Below, in pieces: positions 28,216-39,752 of a stretch of 64,000 nt of DNA. Numbering within the stretch: position 1 is the first letter of the stretch; each line of letters starts with the position of its first letter. The notes below the pieces were generated by a model that worked only from the letters and a program-made list of their open reading frames with translations, did not search any database and was not told the origin of the DNA. The stretch covers positions 44,920 to 108,919 of the forward strand of contig NZ_QAOO01000012.1 in the NCBI RefSeq assembly GCF_003051105.1, in the 5' to 3' direction. The position numbers were made by a program, and so were the translations under genes. This DNA comes from Nitrosomonas nitrosa (GTDB lineage Bacteria; Pseudomonadota; Gammaproteobacteria; Burkholderiales; Nitrosomonadaceae).

Positions 28216-28321
28216 GCTTTTCTCCCTTTTGCCTGGATAATAGATGGATTTTTTGCATAAAGCCTTCGTGTGGCCGTTTCGATGAAGAAATTGAATAGGG
28301 GCTAAATAGTACAGGATCTGG

Positions 28322-28867
28322 CTATTTCCCGGTAGCCTGCGATGGTTCGCCCATAGCTTTAATGACTTGATTCGTGATATCGATGCGCTGACTACGATAA
28401 ACCGAATCTTGTAGCTGCAAGATCAAATCATAATCTTCTTTTTCTGCAATATGTTTGATGGTTTTGTTTACCTGCTCTAGGATTAAACTATATTCCTCAT
28501 TCTGGCGCATGCTCAAATCTTCTCGCATTTGCTGTTGCGCACGCTGATATTGACGGCTGAGGTGTGCAAGCTCTCGCTCCTTCACACGCCTTTCCTCGAC
28601 CGTTAGATTTTGATCATTTTGCTCCAATTGATTTTGTAGGAGCTGGATTTCAGCTGCCATCTTCTTGATACGCTCATCATAAGCCTGAAATTCTTTTTCT
28701 ATTTTCTTTTGTGCAAGAAGAGCCGGCGCAGATTCACGTAGAATCTTTTCGGTATTGACAACACCAATTTTGATTTCTCGTGCGAACAAGTTGAACGATG
28801 TAACAGTCAGCATTATCAAGATAGCTAACATATTGAACCAGTGCTCACGGTATAATTTGCTGCCCAA
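28322..28867 (-). CDS. skp: Periplasmic chaperone OmpH/Skp
   Basis: Periplasmic holdase for outer-membrane proteins. The start is chosen as TTG at 28867 because AGGAG stands seven bases before it and 28 bases after the bamA stop; the nearest ATG beyond it (28942) is inside bamA, and ATG at 28831 begins too late. The signal peptide [18 protein letters not shown] is followed by [14 protein letters not shown] and long charged coiled-coil tentacles. About 181 residues. It follows bamA directly, as usual. Confidence 0.9.
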   Translation of the reverse strand: MGSKLYREHWFNMLAILIMLTVTSFNLFAREIKIGVVNTEKILRESAPALLAQKKIEKEFQAYDERIKKMAAEIQLLQNQLEQNDQNLTVEERRVKERELAHLSRQYQRAQQQMREDLSMRQNEEYSLILEQVNKTIKHIAEKEDYDLILQLQDSVYRSQRIDITNQVIKAMGEPSQATGK

Positions 28868-28895
28868 CAATTTCTCCTGATTAGTTATACGGGAA

Positions 28896-31235
28896 TCAGA
28901 ACGTTTGTCCCAACTGGAACTGGAATCTTTGTATATCGTCACCCTTCCCTGCGTTCAGTGGCTGGGCAATACTGAACCGGAGCGGACCCATCGGAGAAAT
29001 CCACGTGACGGCCAACCCGGTCGAGTATCGCAAAAAATCGATGCTTAAATCTGACCAGTCATTGAAAACATTGCCGCCATCAAAAAAGGCGGCCAAGCGG
29101 ACAGTTTTGTTATCTTTCATGAAAGGGGCTGGGAACAAAAGCTCCACACTCCCCACAACACGCTTACTTCCCCCAACGACCGTTCCGCGTCTGCCTACTA
29201 TTGGATTGCCATTGACGTCCAATAAGGGATCTCGCGGACCTAACGAGTTGATATTGTAACCACGGACTGAATTGAAGCCGCCAGCAAAGAAATTTTTAAA
29301 GAAGGGGAGCGATTCTCCTGAATAACCATCCCCAATACCGATTTCCCCATCGAGCATCAAAGTGAAAATTCTCGAAATAGGCAAAAACCATTTTTGATCA
29401 TAACTGACCTTGTAGTAGGTTAATTCGGCAAAAGGTAGGCTAAATTCTCCATGCAATCGATGCGTGGTGCCGGAGGTGGTCCAGATGGCACTGTCACGGC
29501 GGTCACGTGCCCAGCTGAGCGTAAGAGGGAGGTTGGTCGTCACATCACCATGAGCCTTGATGCCTTTTTCTGGGTTTCCATCGACAAAGTCTTTATAGCG
29601 CTGGGGGCTGTTGTTTCTTAGATCGATTCCGGTACGTTCAGCACCGAACCCAAGCGAAACGATATCGTTCTCTGCGATAGGAATGCCAAAACGCATTGTG
29701 GCGCCGGCAGTATCGGTGTTGAAAATCCCTACACTTGGCAATGAACGGGTGTTGATGTCCCGCCGAAAAATGTCAAAACCAAGACTGATGCCATTGATCG
29801 TCCAGTAAGGGTTGGTAAACGACGCCGAGAAGATTTTATTAACGCTCCCTGTGTTGACTGAAACACTCAGGAAATTACCGGTACCGAATATGTTATTTTG
29901 AGAAACCGAACCATTCAGAATAATGCCTTCCAAATCCGAGTAACCCGCACCAAACATGATGGCCCCAGTCGGTTTTTCAGTCACATGGATATTGATATCG
30001 ACTTGATCGGGTGCATTCGCGACAGGTGGCGTTTCTACATTCACGCTGGTGAAGAAATCCAATCGATCTACACGCTGTTTGGATCGATTGATTTGCGACG
30101 TCGAATGCCATGCACCTTCCATCTGACGGAACTCTCTACGAATTACTTCGTCTCGTGTACGATCATTACCGCTGATATTAATACGCCTCACGTAAGCTCG
30201 TCTGCCGGGATCAACATAGAACGTAAATGCAGTTTCTCTGCTATCTTTATCGATTTCCGGTGAAGCGTTGACATTGGCAAATGCGTAACCTTCATCTCCT
30301 AGCCGGTCGGTGATGAGTTTGATGGATTCTGTGAGTTTTTCCCGATTGAAGATCCCACCGGGTTCAAGTTTGATGAGTTTACGTAATTCGTCTTCAGGCA
30401 ACAGGAGATTCCCTGCGAGTTTTATATCTGATACGGTGTATTGTGGCCCTTCGGTGATATTGATAGTAATGTAAATATCCTTCATATCGGGCGTGATGGA
30501 GACTTGAGTCGAATCGATTGCGAATTCCAGGTAACCGCGGTCGAGATAGTAGGATCTTAACGTTTCCAGATCAGCAGACAATTTTTGTTTGGAGTATTGG
30601 TCGTCCTTGGTAAACCAAGTCAGCAACCCGGGTGTTTTTAGTACGAACAGACCAATCAGGTCTTTATCATCAAATGCCTCATTACCGACAATATTGATTT
30701 GGCGAATACGCGTGGTTTTACCTTCTTCGATATCGAAATTTATCCCGATACGGTTGCGTTCCAATGGGGTAGTGGTGGTGGTAATTTTGACTGCGTATTT
30801 ACCGCGGCTGATATATTGCCGTTTCAGTTCTTGCTCGGCTTTTTCCAGCAAGGAGCGGCTAAAAATACGCGATTCGGCCAATCCTGCTTGCTTTAGACCT
30901 TCTTTTAGTTTGTCTTTTTCGAATTCTTTAGCGCCATTGATATTTATCTGAGCAATGGCTGGACGTTCTTGAACTTGAACAATTAGGAGACCGTTTTGCG
31001 CTTTGAGTTTGACATCTTGAAAGAAACCCGTTGCATACAGTGTTTTAATAGCAGAGGTAGCCTTTGTTTCATCTAATACATCACCAACTTTTATGGGGAG
31101 ATAGCTAAAGACAGTACCGGCCTCGGTACGTTGTATCCCTTCAACTCTAATATCTTTTACGATGAATGGCTCGATTGCGCCACAAGTGAGTGAATAAAAG
31201 AAACAATAAAGTATGACAAGATACTTGAACTTCAT
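28896..31235 (-). CDS. bamA: Outer-membrane assembly factor BamA
   Basis: Central component of the BAM machine that inserts beta-barrels. 779 residues: signal peptide (1-20), five POTRA domains (about 24-430, starting [20 protein letters not shown]) and a 16-strand barrel with the VRGY motif ([12 protein letters not shown]) and the C-terminal [10 protein letters not shown] ending in Phe. Complete and typical. Two bases separate it from the rseP stop. Confidence 0.98.
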   Translation of the reverse strand: MKFKYLVILYCFFYSLTCGAIEPFIVKDIRVEGIQRTEAGTVFSYLPIKVGDVLDETKATSAIKTLYATGFFQDVKLKAQNGLLIVQVQERPAIAQININGAKEFEKDKLKEGLKQAGLAESRIFSRSLLEKAEQELKRQYISRGKYAVKITTTTTPLERNRIGINFDIEEGKTTRIRQINIVGNEAFDDKDLIGLFVLKTPGLLTWFTKDDQYSKQKLSADLETLRSYYLDRGYLEFAIDSTQVSITPDMKDIYITINITEGPQYTVSDIKLAGNLLLPEDELRKLIKLEPGGIFNREKLTESIKLITDRLGDEGYAFANVNASPEIDKDSRETAFTFYVDPGRRAYVRRINISGNDRTRDEVIRREFRQMEGAWHSTSQINRSKQRVDRLDFFTSVNVETPPVANAPDQVDINIHVTEKPTGAIMFGAGYSDLEGIILNGSVSQNNIFGTGNFLSVSVNTGSVNKIFSASFTNPYWTINGISLGFDIFRRDINTRSLPSVGIFNTDTAGATMRFGIPIAENDIVSLGFGAERTGIDLRNNSPQRYKDFVDGNPEKGIKAHGDVTTNLPLTLSWARDRRDSAIWTTSGTTHRLHGEFSLPFAELTYYKVSYDQKWFLPISRIFTLMLDGEIGIGDGYSGESLPFFKNFFAGGFNSVRGYNINSLGPRDPLLDVNGNPIVGRRGTVVGGSKRVVGSVELLFPAPFMKDNKTVRLAAFFDGGNVFNDWSDLSIDFLRYSTGLAVTWISPMGPLRFSIAQPLNAGKGDDIQRFQFQLGQTF

Positions 31236-31237
31236 GC

Positions 31238-32605
31238 TTAACCAGAAATAAGCCGATAAATATCGTTGTATATCGCAAAAACCATTAGAGTGAACAGCAT
31301 TGCGATGCCGATCTGCTGACCGATCGCCATCGTTTTTTCTGACAATGGCGAACCCTTGATGATTTCAATGACATAATACATTAAGTGCCCCCCATCCAAT
31401 ACCGGGATGGGTAAGAGGTTCAGAACTGCAAGGCTGATACTGATCAAGGCCAGGAAACTCAAATAGGCAATGATCCCCATCTGAGCCGACTGACCTGCAT
31501 AATCTGCAATCGTAATGGGGCCACTCACATTTTTTAGAGAAACTTCTCCCATTACCATTTTGCCAAGCATGCGAAAAGTGAAAATCGTCATTTCCCAGGT
31601 TTTATCGAATGCTTTTAGCAATGCAGCGCCCGGCGGATAAGTCACGTTGACGTGCAGCTTATTTAAGACTTCATGATCAATTTTTGGGGCGATGCCGATC
31701 CTGCCAATTTCTGAATTACCCTCGTTGGCGCTATCAGGTGTAATGGGGATTTCCATGATATTGCCGTTACGCAAAATTTCCAGGATGAGCGGTTGCCCGG
31801 GATGAGCGCGTATAATTGTAACGAGTTCTTCCCAGCGCTCGATCTCTTTATGATCGATGGAAAGAATTTCATCTCCTGCCATTAATCCAGCGCGCTCACC
31901 AGCGCTGCCAGCCATGACCTGACCTACCACAGGCGACATGAACGGCTGGTAGACGGCCAAGCCAATTTTCTCGAGGAAGTGTGCATCCAGATCATCGGCA
32001 TGCATATCACTCAAATTCATTTTCCGCCAGAAAATCTCGCCACGTTCATTGATAGTTTCTACCATGACTTCGGGGTTGCGATCTACTGCGTGCGATAATA
32101 ATACCCAGCGTGCATCCTGCCATGTCGCTACAGGTTCATTCTCGATTTTTACAATCGTTTCCCCTTCCTGGAAGGCGGCCATGGCGGCAGGAGTCGATGG
32201 TTTTATCGGACCGAGCATCGGCTTGATGCCGCTGACGCCTGATATGAAAAGTAACCAGTAGAGCAAGATCGCAAGCAGGAAATTAGCGAGCGGGCCTGCT
32301 GCAACAATGGCGAAACGTTTTGACACGGATTGTCGATTGAAGGCACGAGCTAAGTCTTCGGGGGGAACTTCCTCTTCACGCTCGTCCAGCATTTTGACAT
32401 AGCCACCCAAGGGAAGCGCTGCAACGACCCATTCAGTTTGATCTTTGCCTAAGTTTTTCTTGAATAAGGGTTGTCCAAAACCAATCGAGAACCGTAACAC
32501 CTTTACGCCGCACCATCGTGCTACTAGGTAATGTCCAAATTCATGGAAAGTAATTAATACTCCTAAAGCAACGATAAAAGCTAGAATCGTAAAAAGTATC
32601 GACAT
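31238..32605 (-). CDS. rseP: Regulated intramembrane protease RseP (site-2 protease)
   Basis: Zinc metalloprotease of the inner membrane that cleaves the anti-sigma-E factor. HEFGH (residues 21-25) is the active site, two PDZ domains occupy about 110-290, and the C-terminal [13 protein letters not shown] carries the third zinc ligand. 455 residues, normal. It links envelope stress to sigma-E. The gene is followed by bamA after two bases and preceded by dxr after 109 bases. Confidence 0.97.
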   Translation of the reverse strand: MSILFTILAFIVALGVLITFHEFGHYLVARWCGVKVLRFSIGFGQPLFKKNLGKDQTEWVVAALPLGGYVKMLDEREEEVPPEDLARAFNRQSVSKRFAIVAAGPLANFLLAILLYWLLFISGVSGIKPMLGPIKPSTPAAMAAFQEGETIVKIENEPVATWQDARWVLLSHAVDRNPEVMVETINERGEIFWRKMNLSDMHADDLDAHFLEKIGLAVYQPFMSPVVGQVMAGSAGERAGLMAGDEILSIDHKEIERWEELVTIIRAHPGQPLILEILRNGNIMEIPITPDSANEGNSEIGRIGIAPKIDHEVLNKLHVNVTYPPGAALLKAFDKTWEMTIFTFRMLGKMVMGEVSLKNVSGPITIADYAGQSAQMGIIAYLSFLALISISLAVLNLLPIPVLDGGHLMYYVIEIIKGSPLSEKTMAIGQQIGIAMLFTLMVFAIYNDIYRLISG

Positions 32606-32714
32606 ATCAATTAAAAAGGATGGAAATAATCATCGACAGATTCATCAAATGTTGGGTTGCGAAAAAACTTTTCATTCATTGTTCTCTATTTTATTAGCAA
32701 AAAATCTTGCCATG

Positions 32715-33905
32715 TTAAACCTGGCAAGCCATCAGCCAATCCCGCGCAGTTTCGCGAGCCAATGTATCGGCTGCTATGACATCTTCCAGGGTATTTACTT
32801 CATTTCTACTGATACGTTGCATGACTTGCTCAATCATGGCTGGAATTGCGGTAAAGGGCATTTTGCCCGCAAGAAACGATTCAACGGCGATTTCATTGGC
32901 AGCGTTGAGTACGGCTGGCATGTTTCCACCAGCAGAGAGTGCGCCATAAGCAAGTCTCAAGCAAGGAAATCGTGCAAAATCAGGTGCTTCAAAATTTAAT
33001 TGCGCGATCTCGAAAATATCTAATGATTTTACGCCACTTTCTATTCTCTCGGGGTAGCTGAGCGCATGTGCGATAGGGGTACGCATGTCAGGATTGCCCA
33101 ATTGAGCGAGTACTGAGCCATCGATGTATTCAACCATCGAATGGATGACGCTTTGAGGATGAATGACGACCTGAATGTCATCTGGCGCAGCATCGAATAA
33201 CCAGTGTGCTTCGATCACTTCCAATCCTTTATTCATCATCGTGGCAGAATCGACCGAAATTTTCCTTCCCATGACCCAGTTAGGGTGCGCACAAGCTTGC
33301 TCTGGCGTGACATGTTGAAATTCCGATAATGCGAGACGACGGAAAGGTCCACCCGATGCTGTTAACAGAATGCGGCGGACCCCCACCGATGTAAGATCAT
33401 CATTAAAATGCTGAGGCAGTGATTGGTAAATGGCATTATGCTCACTGTCAATTGGCAATAAGGTTGCGTGATGATGCTTTACGATATCCATGAAAATATG
33501 CCCTGCCATGACTAACGTTTCTTTGTTGGCCAATAAAACGGTTTTTCCAGATCGGGCTGCGGCAATCGTCGGGCGAATGCCCGCGGCACCCACAATCGCT
33601 GCCATGACCGTATCGACTTCTGGTAAGGAAGCCACTTTCTCTAATGAGTCAATGCCTGATAATACTTCAGTACCCATTCCAGCCGTCTTGATTTTCTTGC
33701 TCAATCTTTCAGCGCTGACGGCATCGAGCATGACGGCATAACGGGGATGAAAACGCTGGCATTGCGTGAAAATTTTATCTACGTTTTGATGTGCGGTCAG
33801 CGCTGTGACATGGAATCGATCAGGGTGACGCGCGACGACATCCAGGGTATTTTCACCAATACTTCCGGTAGATCCTAGGATGGTGAGTTGACGGATAGCT
33901 GTCAT
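32715..33905 (-). CDS. dxr: 1-deoxy-D-xylulose 5-phosphate reductoisomerase
   Basis: MEP pathway enzyme (IspC) making 2-C-methylerythritol 4-phosphate with NADPH. 396 residues with [14 protein letters not shown] for NADPH binding, KETLVMAGH, the acidic metal site in PIDSEHNAI, and SGGPFR and [28 protein letters not shown]. Overlaps the cdsA stop by four bases. Complete. Confidence 0.98.
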   Translation of the reverse strand: MTAIRQLTILGSTGSIGENTLDVVARHPDRFHVTALTAHQNVDKIFTQCQRFHPRYAVMLDAVSAERLSKKIKTAGMGTEVLSGIDSLEKVASLPEVDTVMAAIVGAAGIRPTIAAARSGKTVLLANKETLVMAGHIFMDIVKHHHATLLPIDSEHNAIYQSLPQHFNDDLTSVGVRRILLTASGGPFRRLALSEFQHVTPEQACAHPNWVMGRKISVDSATMMNKGLEVIEAHWLFDAAPDDIQVVIHPQSVIHSMVEYIDGSVLAQLGNPDMRTPIAHALSYPERIESGVKSLDIFEIAQLNFEAPDFARFPCLRLAYGALSAGGNMPAVLNAANEIAVESFLAGKMPFTAIPAMIEQVMQRISRNEVNTLEDVIAADTLARETARDWLMACQV

Positions 33906-34732
33906 AGTTCTAATGAATTAATAATGAGAAAAACCAAGATCGCGACCGGTAATGTCGAGGTAAGCGCATCGATGCGGTCGAGTATACCACCGTGACCTGG
34001 CAAAATATTGCCACTATCTTTGACGCCTGCATGGCGTTTCATCAGCGATTCGAACAGATCGCCAACGATGCCAAGCGCCGTGAGGATAAGTGATAATAGG
34101 ATTAGCCCGATTACTGAAAAACCATACGCTTTATCTGCCATCAGCCCCCATATCAAAGCATAGCAGAAAACGGCAACTAAGGCGCCAGCTACACCCTCCC
34201 ATGTTTTCCCAGGGCTAATGGATGGCGCAAGCTTATGCTTGCCAAACGCACGTCCGGTAAAATAAGCAGCGCTATCCGATATCCAGACCACACTCATCAA
34301 TCCGAGCAACAACCAAGGATCGATAGCGCGCAATTGATACAATGCCATGCAGGTAGGCAATAGCACCAGCCAGCCGCTGAACATGAGCAAGCTAGGACAT
34401 TTAATGGGCTGTGCTGTTGCTAGCAAAATCGGTGCGGCGATCACCCAAAAAAGGCAGGACAGGGCGTAGAGCCAAAGCATGCCAGAATGGTTTGGGGTAT
34501 GCACCACGACTTCGCTCAGCCACAGCAGTAATTCTCCACCGAGCAAAGTTGTGATAATCAAATACAGAATGGACTGTCTCGTGGTGAAGCTGCCAAGCTT
34601 GCACCACTCGTGTGCAGCGGTTACGGTCAGTGCAAGCAGTAATATTCCCCAGAATATGGAGGGAAAATAAAATAAAGCGGACAGAAAGAAGACGATGAGA
34701 ATAGCCGCAGTGAGAATTCTGGTTTTAAGCAT
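33902..34732 (-). CDS. cdsA: Phosphatidate cytidylyltransferase CdsA
   Basis: Makes CDP-diacylglycerol for phospholipids in the inner membrane. 276 residues, about eight membrane helices. The C-terminal signature [25 protein letters not shown] is complete. It overlaps dxr and follows uppS by 36 bases. Confidence 0.97.
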   Translation of the reverse strand: MLKTRILTAAILIVFFLSALFYFPSIFWGILLLALTVTAAHEWCKLGSFTTRQSILYLIITTLLGGELLLWLSEVVVHTPNHSGMLWLYALSCLFWVIAAPILLATAQPIKCPSLLMFSGWLVLLPTCMALYQLRAIDPWLLLGLMSVVWISDSAAYFTGRAFGKHKLAPSISPGKTWEGVAGALVAVFCYALIWGLMADKAYGFSVIGLILLSLILTALGIVGDLFESLMKRHAGVKDSGNILPGHGGILDRIDALTSTLPVAILVFLIINSLEL

Positions 34733-34768
34733 GAAAAGAGGGTATCCCGCTGGCTAGAAAAAATGTTG

Positions 34769-35566
34769 CTAATTTTTTTTCTTGGCAGCAATATTAGTTA
34801 TTCCTTCTTCTACAGTTCTATTCTGGAGCTGTTCACTGATTTGGCCAAAGCGGCGCTCACGCTGTTGATAAGATTTTATCGCTAAATCAAGCGCGTGCGC
34901 ATCGAAATCTGGCCAAAGCGTATCGGTGAAATATAACTCTGCATAAGCGAGCTGCCACAGCAGAAAATTGCTAATACGATATTCACCTCCTGTTCGAATG
35001 AATAAATCCGGATCAGGTGCATAATTCATGGCTAGATATTTGGAAAGATCCGCTTCGTTGAGATTTTCGATTGAGTGATGCGCATTTGCCATCATTTTCT
35101 GGGCAGCTTGCATTATATCCCAGCGTCCACCATAGTTTGCTGCGACCGTAAATATCAATCGTGTATTATCGGCGGTGAGTTCCTCTCCTTGACGAATAAA
35201 TGCCACGGTCTTTGCATCAAATTTGGATAAATCGCCAATGACTTTGAAGCGAATCCCATTTTCATTGAGTTTGGTGACTTCTTGTTCGAGAGTACTGAAA
35301 AAAAGTTGCATCAGAAAAGTAACTTCCTCATTTGGGCGGCGCCAATTTTCACTGCTAAAGGCAAACAACGTGAGATAGCCTACGCCTTGTTCCATGCAGG
35401 CTTTAATGACGCCCCTGACTGCTTCGACACCTTGTTTGTGTCCGGCAACACGAGGCAAATAACGTTTCTTCGCCCACCGACCATTGCCATCCATGATAAT
35501 GGCGATATGTCTGGGGATGATGCTTTTTTCTGAAATATCGCGCGATGAACTCGAGCCCTGTGGCAT
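34769..35566 (-). CDS. uppS: Undecaprenyl diphosphate synthase
   Basis: cis-Prenyltransferase that makes the C55 carrier for peptidoglycan and O-antigen. 265 residues, with IMDGNGRWAKKR holding the catalytic Asp and the substrate site, FAFSSENWRRP, and RTGGEYRISNFLLWQLAYAELYF. Follows frr with a gap of four bases. Confidence 0.98.
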   Translation of the reverse strand: MPQGSSSSRDISEKSIIPRHIAIIMDGNGRWAKKRYLPRVAGHKQGVEAVRGVIKACMEQGVGYLTLFAFSSENWRRPNEEVTFLMQLFFSTLEQEVTKLNENGIRFKVIGDLSKFDAKTVAFIRQGEELTADNTRLIFTVAANYGGRWDIMQAAQKMMANAHHSIENLNEADLSKYLAMNYAPDPDLFIRTGGEYRISNFLLWQLAYAELYFTDTLWPDFDAHALDLAIKSYQQRERRFGQISEQLQNRTVEEGITNIAAKKKN

Positions 35567-35570
35567 AGAT

Positions 35571-36128
35571 CTACACAGCCATCAATTCAGCTTCTTTGGC
35601 TTGTAACAATTTTTCAACTTCGGCAATATAGCGATCGGTCAATTTTTGTATCTCTTCTTGACCTCTTCGATCATCATCTTCAGAGATTTGCTTGTCTTTT
35701 AGCAGTTCTTTCAGCTGAGCATTGGCGTCTCTTCTAACATTGCGCATAGCTACCCGTGCTGCTTCAGCTTCATTTTTGACGATCTTTGCAAGTTCGCGTC
35801 TGCGTTCTTCAGTCAGCGGAGGCATTGGGACGCGCACCATCTCACCCACCGTCATTGGGTTCAATCCTAAATCCGAGTCACGAATGGCTTTTTCGATTGC
35901 ACTCACCATTTTTTTTTCCCAGGGGACCACACCTAGGGTGCGTGCGTCAGGCAAGCTGACATTCGCGACTTGATTGATGGGAGTGGGTGTTCCATAGTAA
36001 TCGACCATGACATGATCTAATAATCCCGTATGAGGACGTCCACTTCGGATTTTACTAAAATCTATTTTAAGCGCATCTAGGCTTTTCTGCATTTTTTGCT
36101 CGGCAGCTTTCTTTATATCAGCGATCAT
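35571..36128 (-). CDS. frr: Ribosome recycling factor
   Basis: Splits post-termination ribosomes together with EF-G. 185 residues, start [31 protein letters not shown] region and the tRNA-like domain helix with [20 protein letters not shown] ending are family hallmarks. Lies between pyrH (26 bases) and uppS. Confidence 0.98.
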   Translation of the reverse strand: MIADIKKAAEQKMQKSLDALKIDFSKIRSGRPHTGLLDHVMVDYYGTPTPINQVANVSLPDARTLGVVPWEKKMVSAIEKAIRDSDLGLNPMTVGEMVRVPMPPLTEERRRELAKIVKNEAEAARVAMRNVRRDANAQLKELLKDKQISEDDDRRGQEEIQKLTDRYIAEVEKLLQAKEAELMAV

Positions 36129-36154
36129 ATATACTCATCGTCCTCTCTGAATTA

Positions 36155-36868
36155 TCAACTACTCACTGAAGTACCTTCATTTTCCCCCATAATGACCCTT
36201 CTAAGTGCACCTGATTTAAAAATACTGAATACATTGATGGGCATTTTTTGATCGCGGCATAGTGTAAGGGCGGTGGCGTCCATGACTTGCAAATTTTTCG
36301 CAATGGCTTCATCAAAGGACAAGTGTTGATAACGCGTTGCATTGGCATCAATCTTGGGATCACTGGAATAGATTCCGTCCACTTTAGTGGCTTTCAGTAC
36401 GATATCTGCATTGATTTCCATTCCACGCAATGCTGCCGCCGTATCAGTCGTAAAGAAAGGATTGCCCGTTCCTGCCGCAAAAATGACTATTTTACCTTCT
36501 TCTAGATATCTTATCGCTTTATTGCGGATATAGGGCTCAACTATTTGCTCGATACGCAAAGCGGATTGTACTCGGGAAATCAAACCATTCCGCTTCATCG
36601 CGTCTTGTAGAGCAAGCGCGTTCATGATGGTGGCTAGCATCCCCATATAATCCGCTGTCACACGATCCATGCCGTCACCCGCAGATTTCATGCCTCGAAA
36701 AATATTCCCTCCGCCTACCACGACAGCCACTTCGATACCGAGTTGCGTCACTGCCGCAACTTCTATCACGATATGTTCTACAATATTTCGATTAATACCA
36801 TACTTGTCGTCACCCATCAGGGCCTCGCCTGAAAGCTTCAACAGAATACGTTTATAAGCAGAGGGCAT
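36155..36868 (-). CDS. pyrH: Uridylate kinase PyrH
   Basis: UMP kinase, hexameric, of the amino acid kinase family; 237 residues. [15 protein letters not shown] at the N-terminus binds nucleotide, [11 protein letters not shown] follows, and [16 protein letters not shown] is the UMP-binding region. Controlled by UTP and GTP in the family. Lies 17 bases after tsf. Confidence 0.98.
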   Translation of the reverse strand: MPSAYKRILLKLSGEALMGDDKYGINRNIVEHIVIEVAAVTQLGIEVAVVVGGGNIFRGMKSAGDGMDRVTADYMGMLATIMNALALQDAMKRNGLISRVQSALRIEQIVEPYIRNKAIRYLEEGKIVIFAAGTGNPFFTTDTAAALRGMEINADIVLKATKVDGIYSSDPKIDANATRYQHLSFDEAIAKNLQVMDATALTLCRDQKMPINVFSIFKSGALRRVIMGENEGTSVSS

Positions 36869-36885
36869 AAAAAAGAATCGGTTAA

Positions 36886-37785
36886 TTACGATACTTTATT
36901 TTCTTTGATCTGACTGACTTGAGCCATGACCTCTGCCGCAAAATCGTCAGATCGTTTTTCGATACCCTCTCCTACCACAAAAAGTGTGAAGCCATTTACT
37001 GCAGCAGATTTGGCGGTAAGTAATTTCTCTACCGTTTGATCGGGATCTTTAACGAAAGGTTGGCCTAACAGGGTGACTTCTGCCAAGTATTTGGAAATCC
37101 GGCCTTCTACCATTTTTTCAATGATATTGGCTGGTTTCCCGCTTTCGGCCGCCTGTGCAGTAAAGATCTGACGCTCATGCGCTAGCAAGTCGGCGGGTAT
37201 CTCATCACCGGAGACACACAGTGGCTTGCTGGCTGCGATATGCATTGCGAGATCTTTGCCAAGAGATTCATCCCCTCCCGTGTAATCGATCATGACCCCA
37301 ATTTTTTGGCCATGCAGATACATCGCAAGGTGGCCTTTGGCCGTATAGCAAGCACATCGTCTGATACTGATATTTTCGCCGAGTTTCATCACGAGTGCCT
37401 GGCGGGATGCTTCGACCGTGTTACCTGTTGGCAGCGTCATATCTCCTAATGCATCTACCTCGGCAACGTTGTTTGTCGCTATTAGCTGTGCCAAAGTTTT
37501 TGCAAAAATAATGAAATCATCATTTTTAGCAACGAAATCGGTTTCACAATTCAGTTCAACCAGCGCACCTTTTTTTCGGTCATCGGAAATAAAGGCACCT
37601 ATGACGCCTTCGGCAGCGATTCGTCCTGCCGCTTTACTGGCTTTGGCGCCGCTTTTTATCCGCAAGAGATCTTCGGCTGCCTTCATATCGCCATTCGTTT
37701 CAACCAGGGCCTTTTTACACTCCATCATTCCCAGGCTGGTCAGTTCGCGTAATTCTTTTACCATGCTCGCGGTAATTTCCGCCAT
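36886..37785 (-). CDS. tsf: Elongation factor Ts
   Basis: Guanine nucleotide exchange factor of EF-Tu. About 299 residues: UBA-like N-terminus ([27 protein letters not shown]), TDFVAKND motif near residue 80 (the EF-Tu contact), dimerisation domain to the end. ATG at 37785 is preferred over GTG at 37791, since GGAG stands five bases before it. Follows rpsB by about 93 bases. Confidence 0.97.
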   Translation of the reverse strand: MAEITASMVKELRELTSLGMMECKKALVETNGDMKAAEDLLRIKSGAKASKAAGRIAAEGVIGAFISDDRKKGALVELNCETDFVAKNDDFIIFAKTLAQLIATNNVAEVDALGDMTLPTGNTVEASRQALVMKLGENISIRRCACYTAKGHLAMYLHGQKIGVMIDYTGGDESLGKDLAMHIAASKPLCVSGDEIPADLLAHERQIFTAQAAESGKPANIIEKMVEGRISKYLAEVTLLGQPFVKDPDQTVEKLLTAKSAAVNGFTLFVVGEGIEKRSDDFAAEVMAQVSQIKENKVS

Positions 37786-37878
37786 ATTCACTCCAAGTAC
37801 TGAAATCTTACAAAATTGATCAACGTGTGAAGAAAACCTTACGGTTTATCCACTTTTCCTGATACCCGTCTTTCGGTT

Positions 37879-38607
37879 TCATTTGCTTTCGGCGGCAGCA
37901 TTACTCATTTCAATGATTTCCTGAATGGATTGATTGCGGCCTTCCAGTATGGCGTCAGCAGCTGCGCGCGCATAAAGCCGGATGGCCTGACCAGAGTCAT
38001 CGTTGCCTGGAATAACATAATCTACGCCTGCTGGATTATGATTGGTATCGACCACCCCTACAATTGGGATTCCGAGCTTATTGGCTTCAGTGATCGTGCC
38101 TTTCTGGTAACCGACGTCTATTACAAACATTGCATCTGGCAATCCTTTCATTTCTTTGATGCCACCGAGACTGCCGTTGAGTTTGTCGAGTTCGCGTTGA
38201 AAGTCAAGCGCTTCTTTTTTGACGAATTTTTCAAGTAGACCATCCTGCACCATCGCTTCCATCTCTTGCAGACGTTTAACTGATTGTTTGATGGTTTTGA
38301 AATTGGTGAGCATTCCACCTAACCATCGCTGGTTTACGTAAGGGGACCCGCAGCGCGTGGCTTCTTCTCGAATGATATCGCGTGCTTGGCGTTTCGTACC
38401 TACAAACAGGATAGTACCGTTGTTTGCTGAAAGTCTGCGTAGGTACTTCATTGCTTCGTCAAACATTATCAATGTTTTTTCCAGATTGATAATGTGGATT
38501 TTATTGCGTTGCCCAAAAATGTACGGTGCCATTTTTGGATTCCAAAAACGGGTTTGGTGCCCAAAATGCACCCCTGCTTCCAACATTTGACGCATATTGA
38601 CTGACAT
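37879..38607 (-). CDS. rpsB: 30S ribosomal protein S2
   Basis: 242 residues beginning [32 protein letters not shown] region, with [14 protein letters not shown], the standard signature. First gene of the rpsB-tsf-pyrH-frr operon. Upstream are a good promoter and a leader with an 8-bp stem that may take part in autoregulation. Confidence 0.98.
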   Translation of the reverse strand: MSVNMRQMLEAGVHFGHQTRFWNPKMAPYIFGQRNKIHIINLEKTLIMFDEAMKYLRRLSANNGTILFVGTKRQARDIIREEATRCGSPYVNQRWLGGMLTNFKTIKQSVKRLQEMEAMVQDGLLEKFVKKEALDFQRELDKLNGSLGGIKEMKGLPDAMFVIDVGYQKGTITEANKLGIPIVGVVDTNHNPAGVDYVIPGNDDSGQAIRLYARAAADAILEGRNQSIQEIIEMSNAAAESK

Positions 38608-38632
38608 ATCTTTTCCTTTAGGGTTAAACCGC

Positions 38633-38685
38633 CACTCGCCGCTACCTATCTTGCTTACCTAGCACCCTATTAAGGATGGCGAGTG
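38633..38685 (-). promoter_or_regulatory. rpsB leader stem-loop
   Basis: In the rpsB mRNA leader CACTCGCC (38685-38678) pairs exactly with GGCGAGTG (38640-38633), closing a 37-base loop just 25 bases ahead of the start codon. S2 represses rpsB-tsf through a leader structure in gammaproteobacteria; whether this hairpin does the same is inference. Confidence 0.45.
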
Positions 38686-38747
38686 TGTGTATTTTTTAAT
38701 TGAGAAACATTCAGGATCGCTTATGAATAATCCTGATCGCGACGAGG

Positions 38748-38775
38748 ATTATAACATGCTCAGATGCTAGCTCAA
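38748..38775 (-). promoter_or_regulatory. Promoter of the rpsB operon
   Basis: On the minus strand TTGAGC (38775-38770), a 16-base spacer and a perfect TATAAT (38753-38748). Expected start near 38741 gives a leader of about 130 bases. Confidence 0.65.
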
Positions 38776-38822
38776 CAAAAGCCGTTGCGACTGTAATGAC
38801 CTGGCCTAGTCGCCGGTTTTTG

Positions 38823-39578
38823 TTATTTGAACCGGTGTGATTGATGAGAAGAGCCGCAGATTTTGCGATTTAGCTGGTAAATGTCATTTAATTCAATATG
38901 TCTGTTATTAACGGTGATCATGCCTTCTTCTTGTAATTTGGACAAAGATCGGCTGACTGTTTCAAGTTTGAGTCCGAGATAGCTGCCAATTTCTTCACGC
39001 GTCATTCTGAGAATGAAGTTTTTGGGAGAATAGCCACGCTTGGCGAAACGTTCAGATAAATTGAGTAAGAAAGCTGCTAATCGCTCTTCCGCTTTTCTGT
39101 TGCCTAGCAACATCATGGTGGTGTGATCCTTGACAATTTCCCGGCTCATGATTTTATGAAAATGATGCATTAATAACGGAATTTTCAAGCTAAGCTCTTC
39201 CAGTTTCTCGAAAGGTACCTCGCAAACTTCGCTGTCCTCCAATGCCACGGTGTCGCAGGTATGTATTTCTGCGCTGATAGCATCTAATCCTAATAATTCA
39301 CCCGTCATATAGAAGCCAGTGACTTGCTGATGGCCATCCACATCAAGTACGTAAGATTTAAAAAAACCGTTTCGCACAGCATACAGTGATTTGAAAGCGA
39401 GTCCGGCGTGAAACAAGTATTCACCACGCTGGATTCTGTATTTTCGCTCGATTAACTTGCTAAGCGTCTCAATTTCCCGATCATCGAGGCCGACCGGCAA
39501 GCACAGTTCTCGTAAGCTACAAGTCGAACATTTCGATGTGGATCTCGATGCAAGGTAATTTCTGGGCTGTGTGGACAA
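38823..39578 (-). CDS. fnr: FNR-type Crp-family transcription regulator
   Basis: 251 residues. N-terminal Cys17-x2-Cys20-x5-Cys26 with Cys119 supply a [4Fe-4S] oxygen-sensing cluster as in E. coli FNR (Cys20, 23, 29, 122). A cyclic-nucleotide-like barrel follows (about 45-160) and a C-terminal HTH with ETVSRSLSKLQ, the FNR recognition helix Glu-x2-Ser-Arg. It would switch genes on low oxygen. A paralogous cytochrome lipoprotein gene stands 174 bases upstream on the same strand. Its target sites were not identified. Confidence 0.9.
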   Translation of the reverse strand: MSTQPRNYLASRSTSKCSTCSLRELCLPVGLDDREIETLSKLIERKYRIQRGEYLFHAGLAFKSLYAVRNGFFKSYVLDVDGHQQVTGFYMTGELLGLDAISAEIHTCDTVALEDSEVCEVPFEKLEELSLKIPLLMHHFHKIMSREIVKDHTTMMLLGNRKAEERLAAFLLNLSERFAKRGYSPKNFILRMTREEIGSYLGLKLETVSRSLSKLQEEGMITVNNRHIELNDIYQLNRKICGSSHQSHRFK

Positions 39579-39639
39579 AATAGCTTCCTGTTAAATACCA
39601 ATTATCGATCAGGCAAAACGTTTAATACGCTCATTTATC

Positions 39640-39685
39640 AAAAAAATAGCCGCATAAGCTTATTCTTCGAAAATCCTTATGCGGC
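39640..39685 (-). terminator. Rho-independent terminator of the cytochrome lipoprotein gene
   Basis: Perfect 10-bp stem GCCGCATAAG / CTTATGCGGC (arms 39685-39676 and 39658-39649) followed on the minus strand by TATTTTTTT. It lies about 67 bases after the cytochrome stop codon and 60 bases before the fnr start, so it separates the two genes. Confidence 0.75.
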
Positions 39686-39752
39686 GTGGGGATAAACCAT
39701 GATGACAGCTCGTGATTTACTTTGCTGCATCTACAAATTGATCGCTCCCGTG

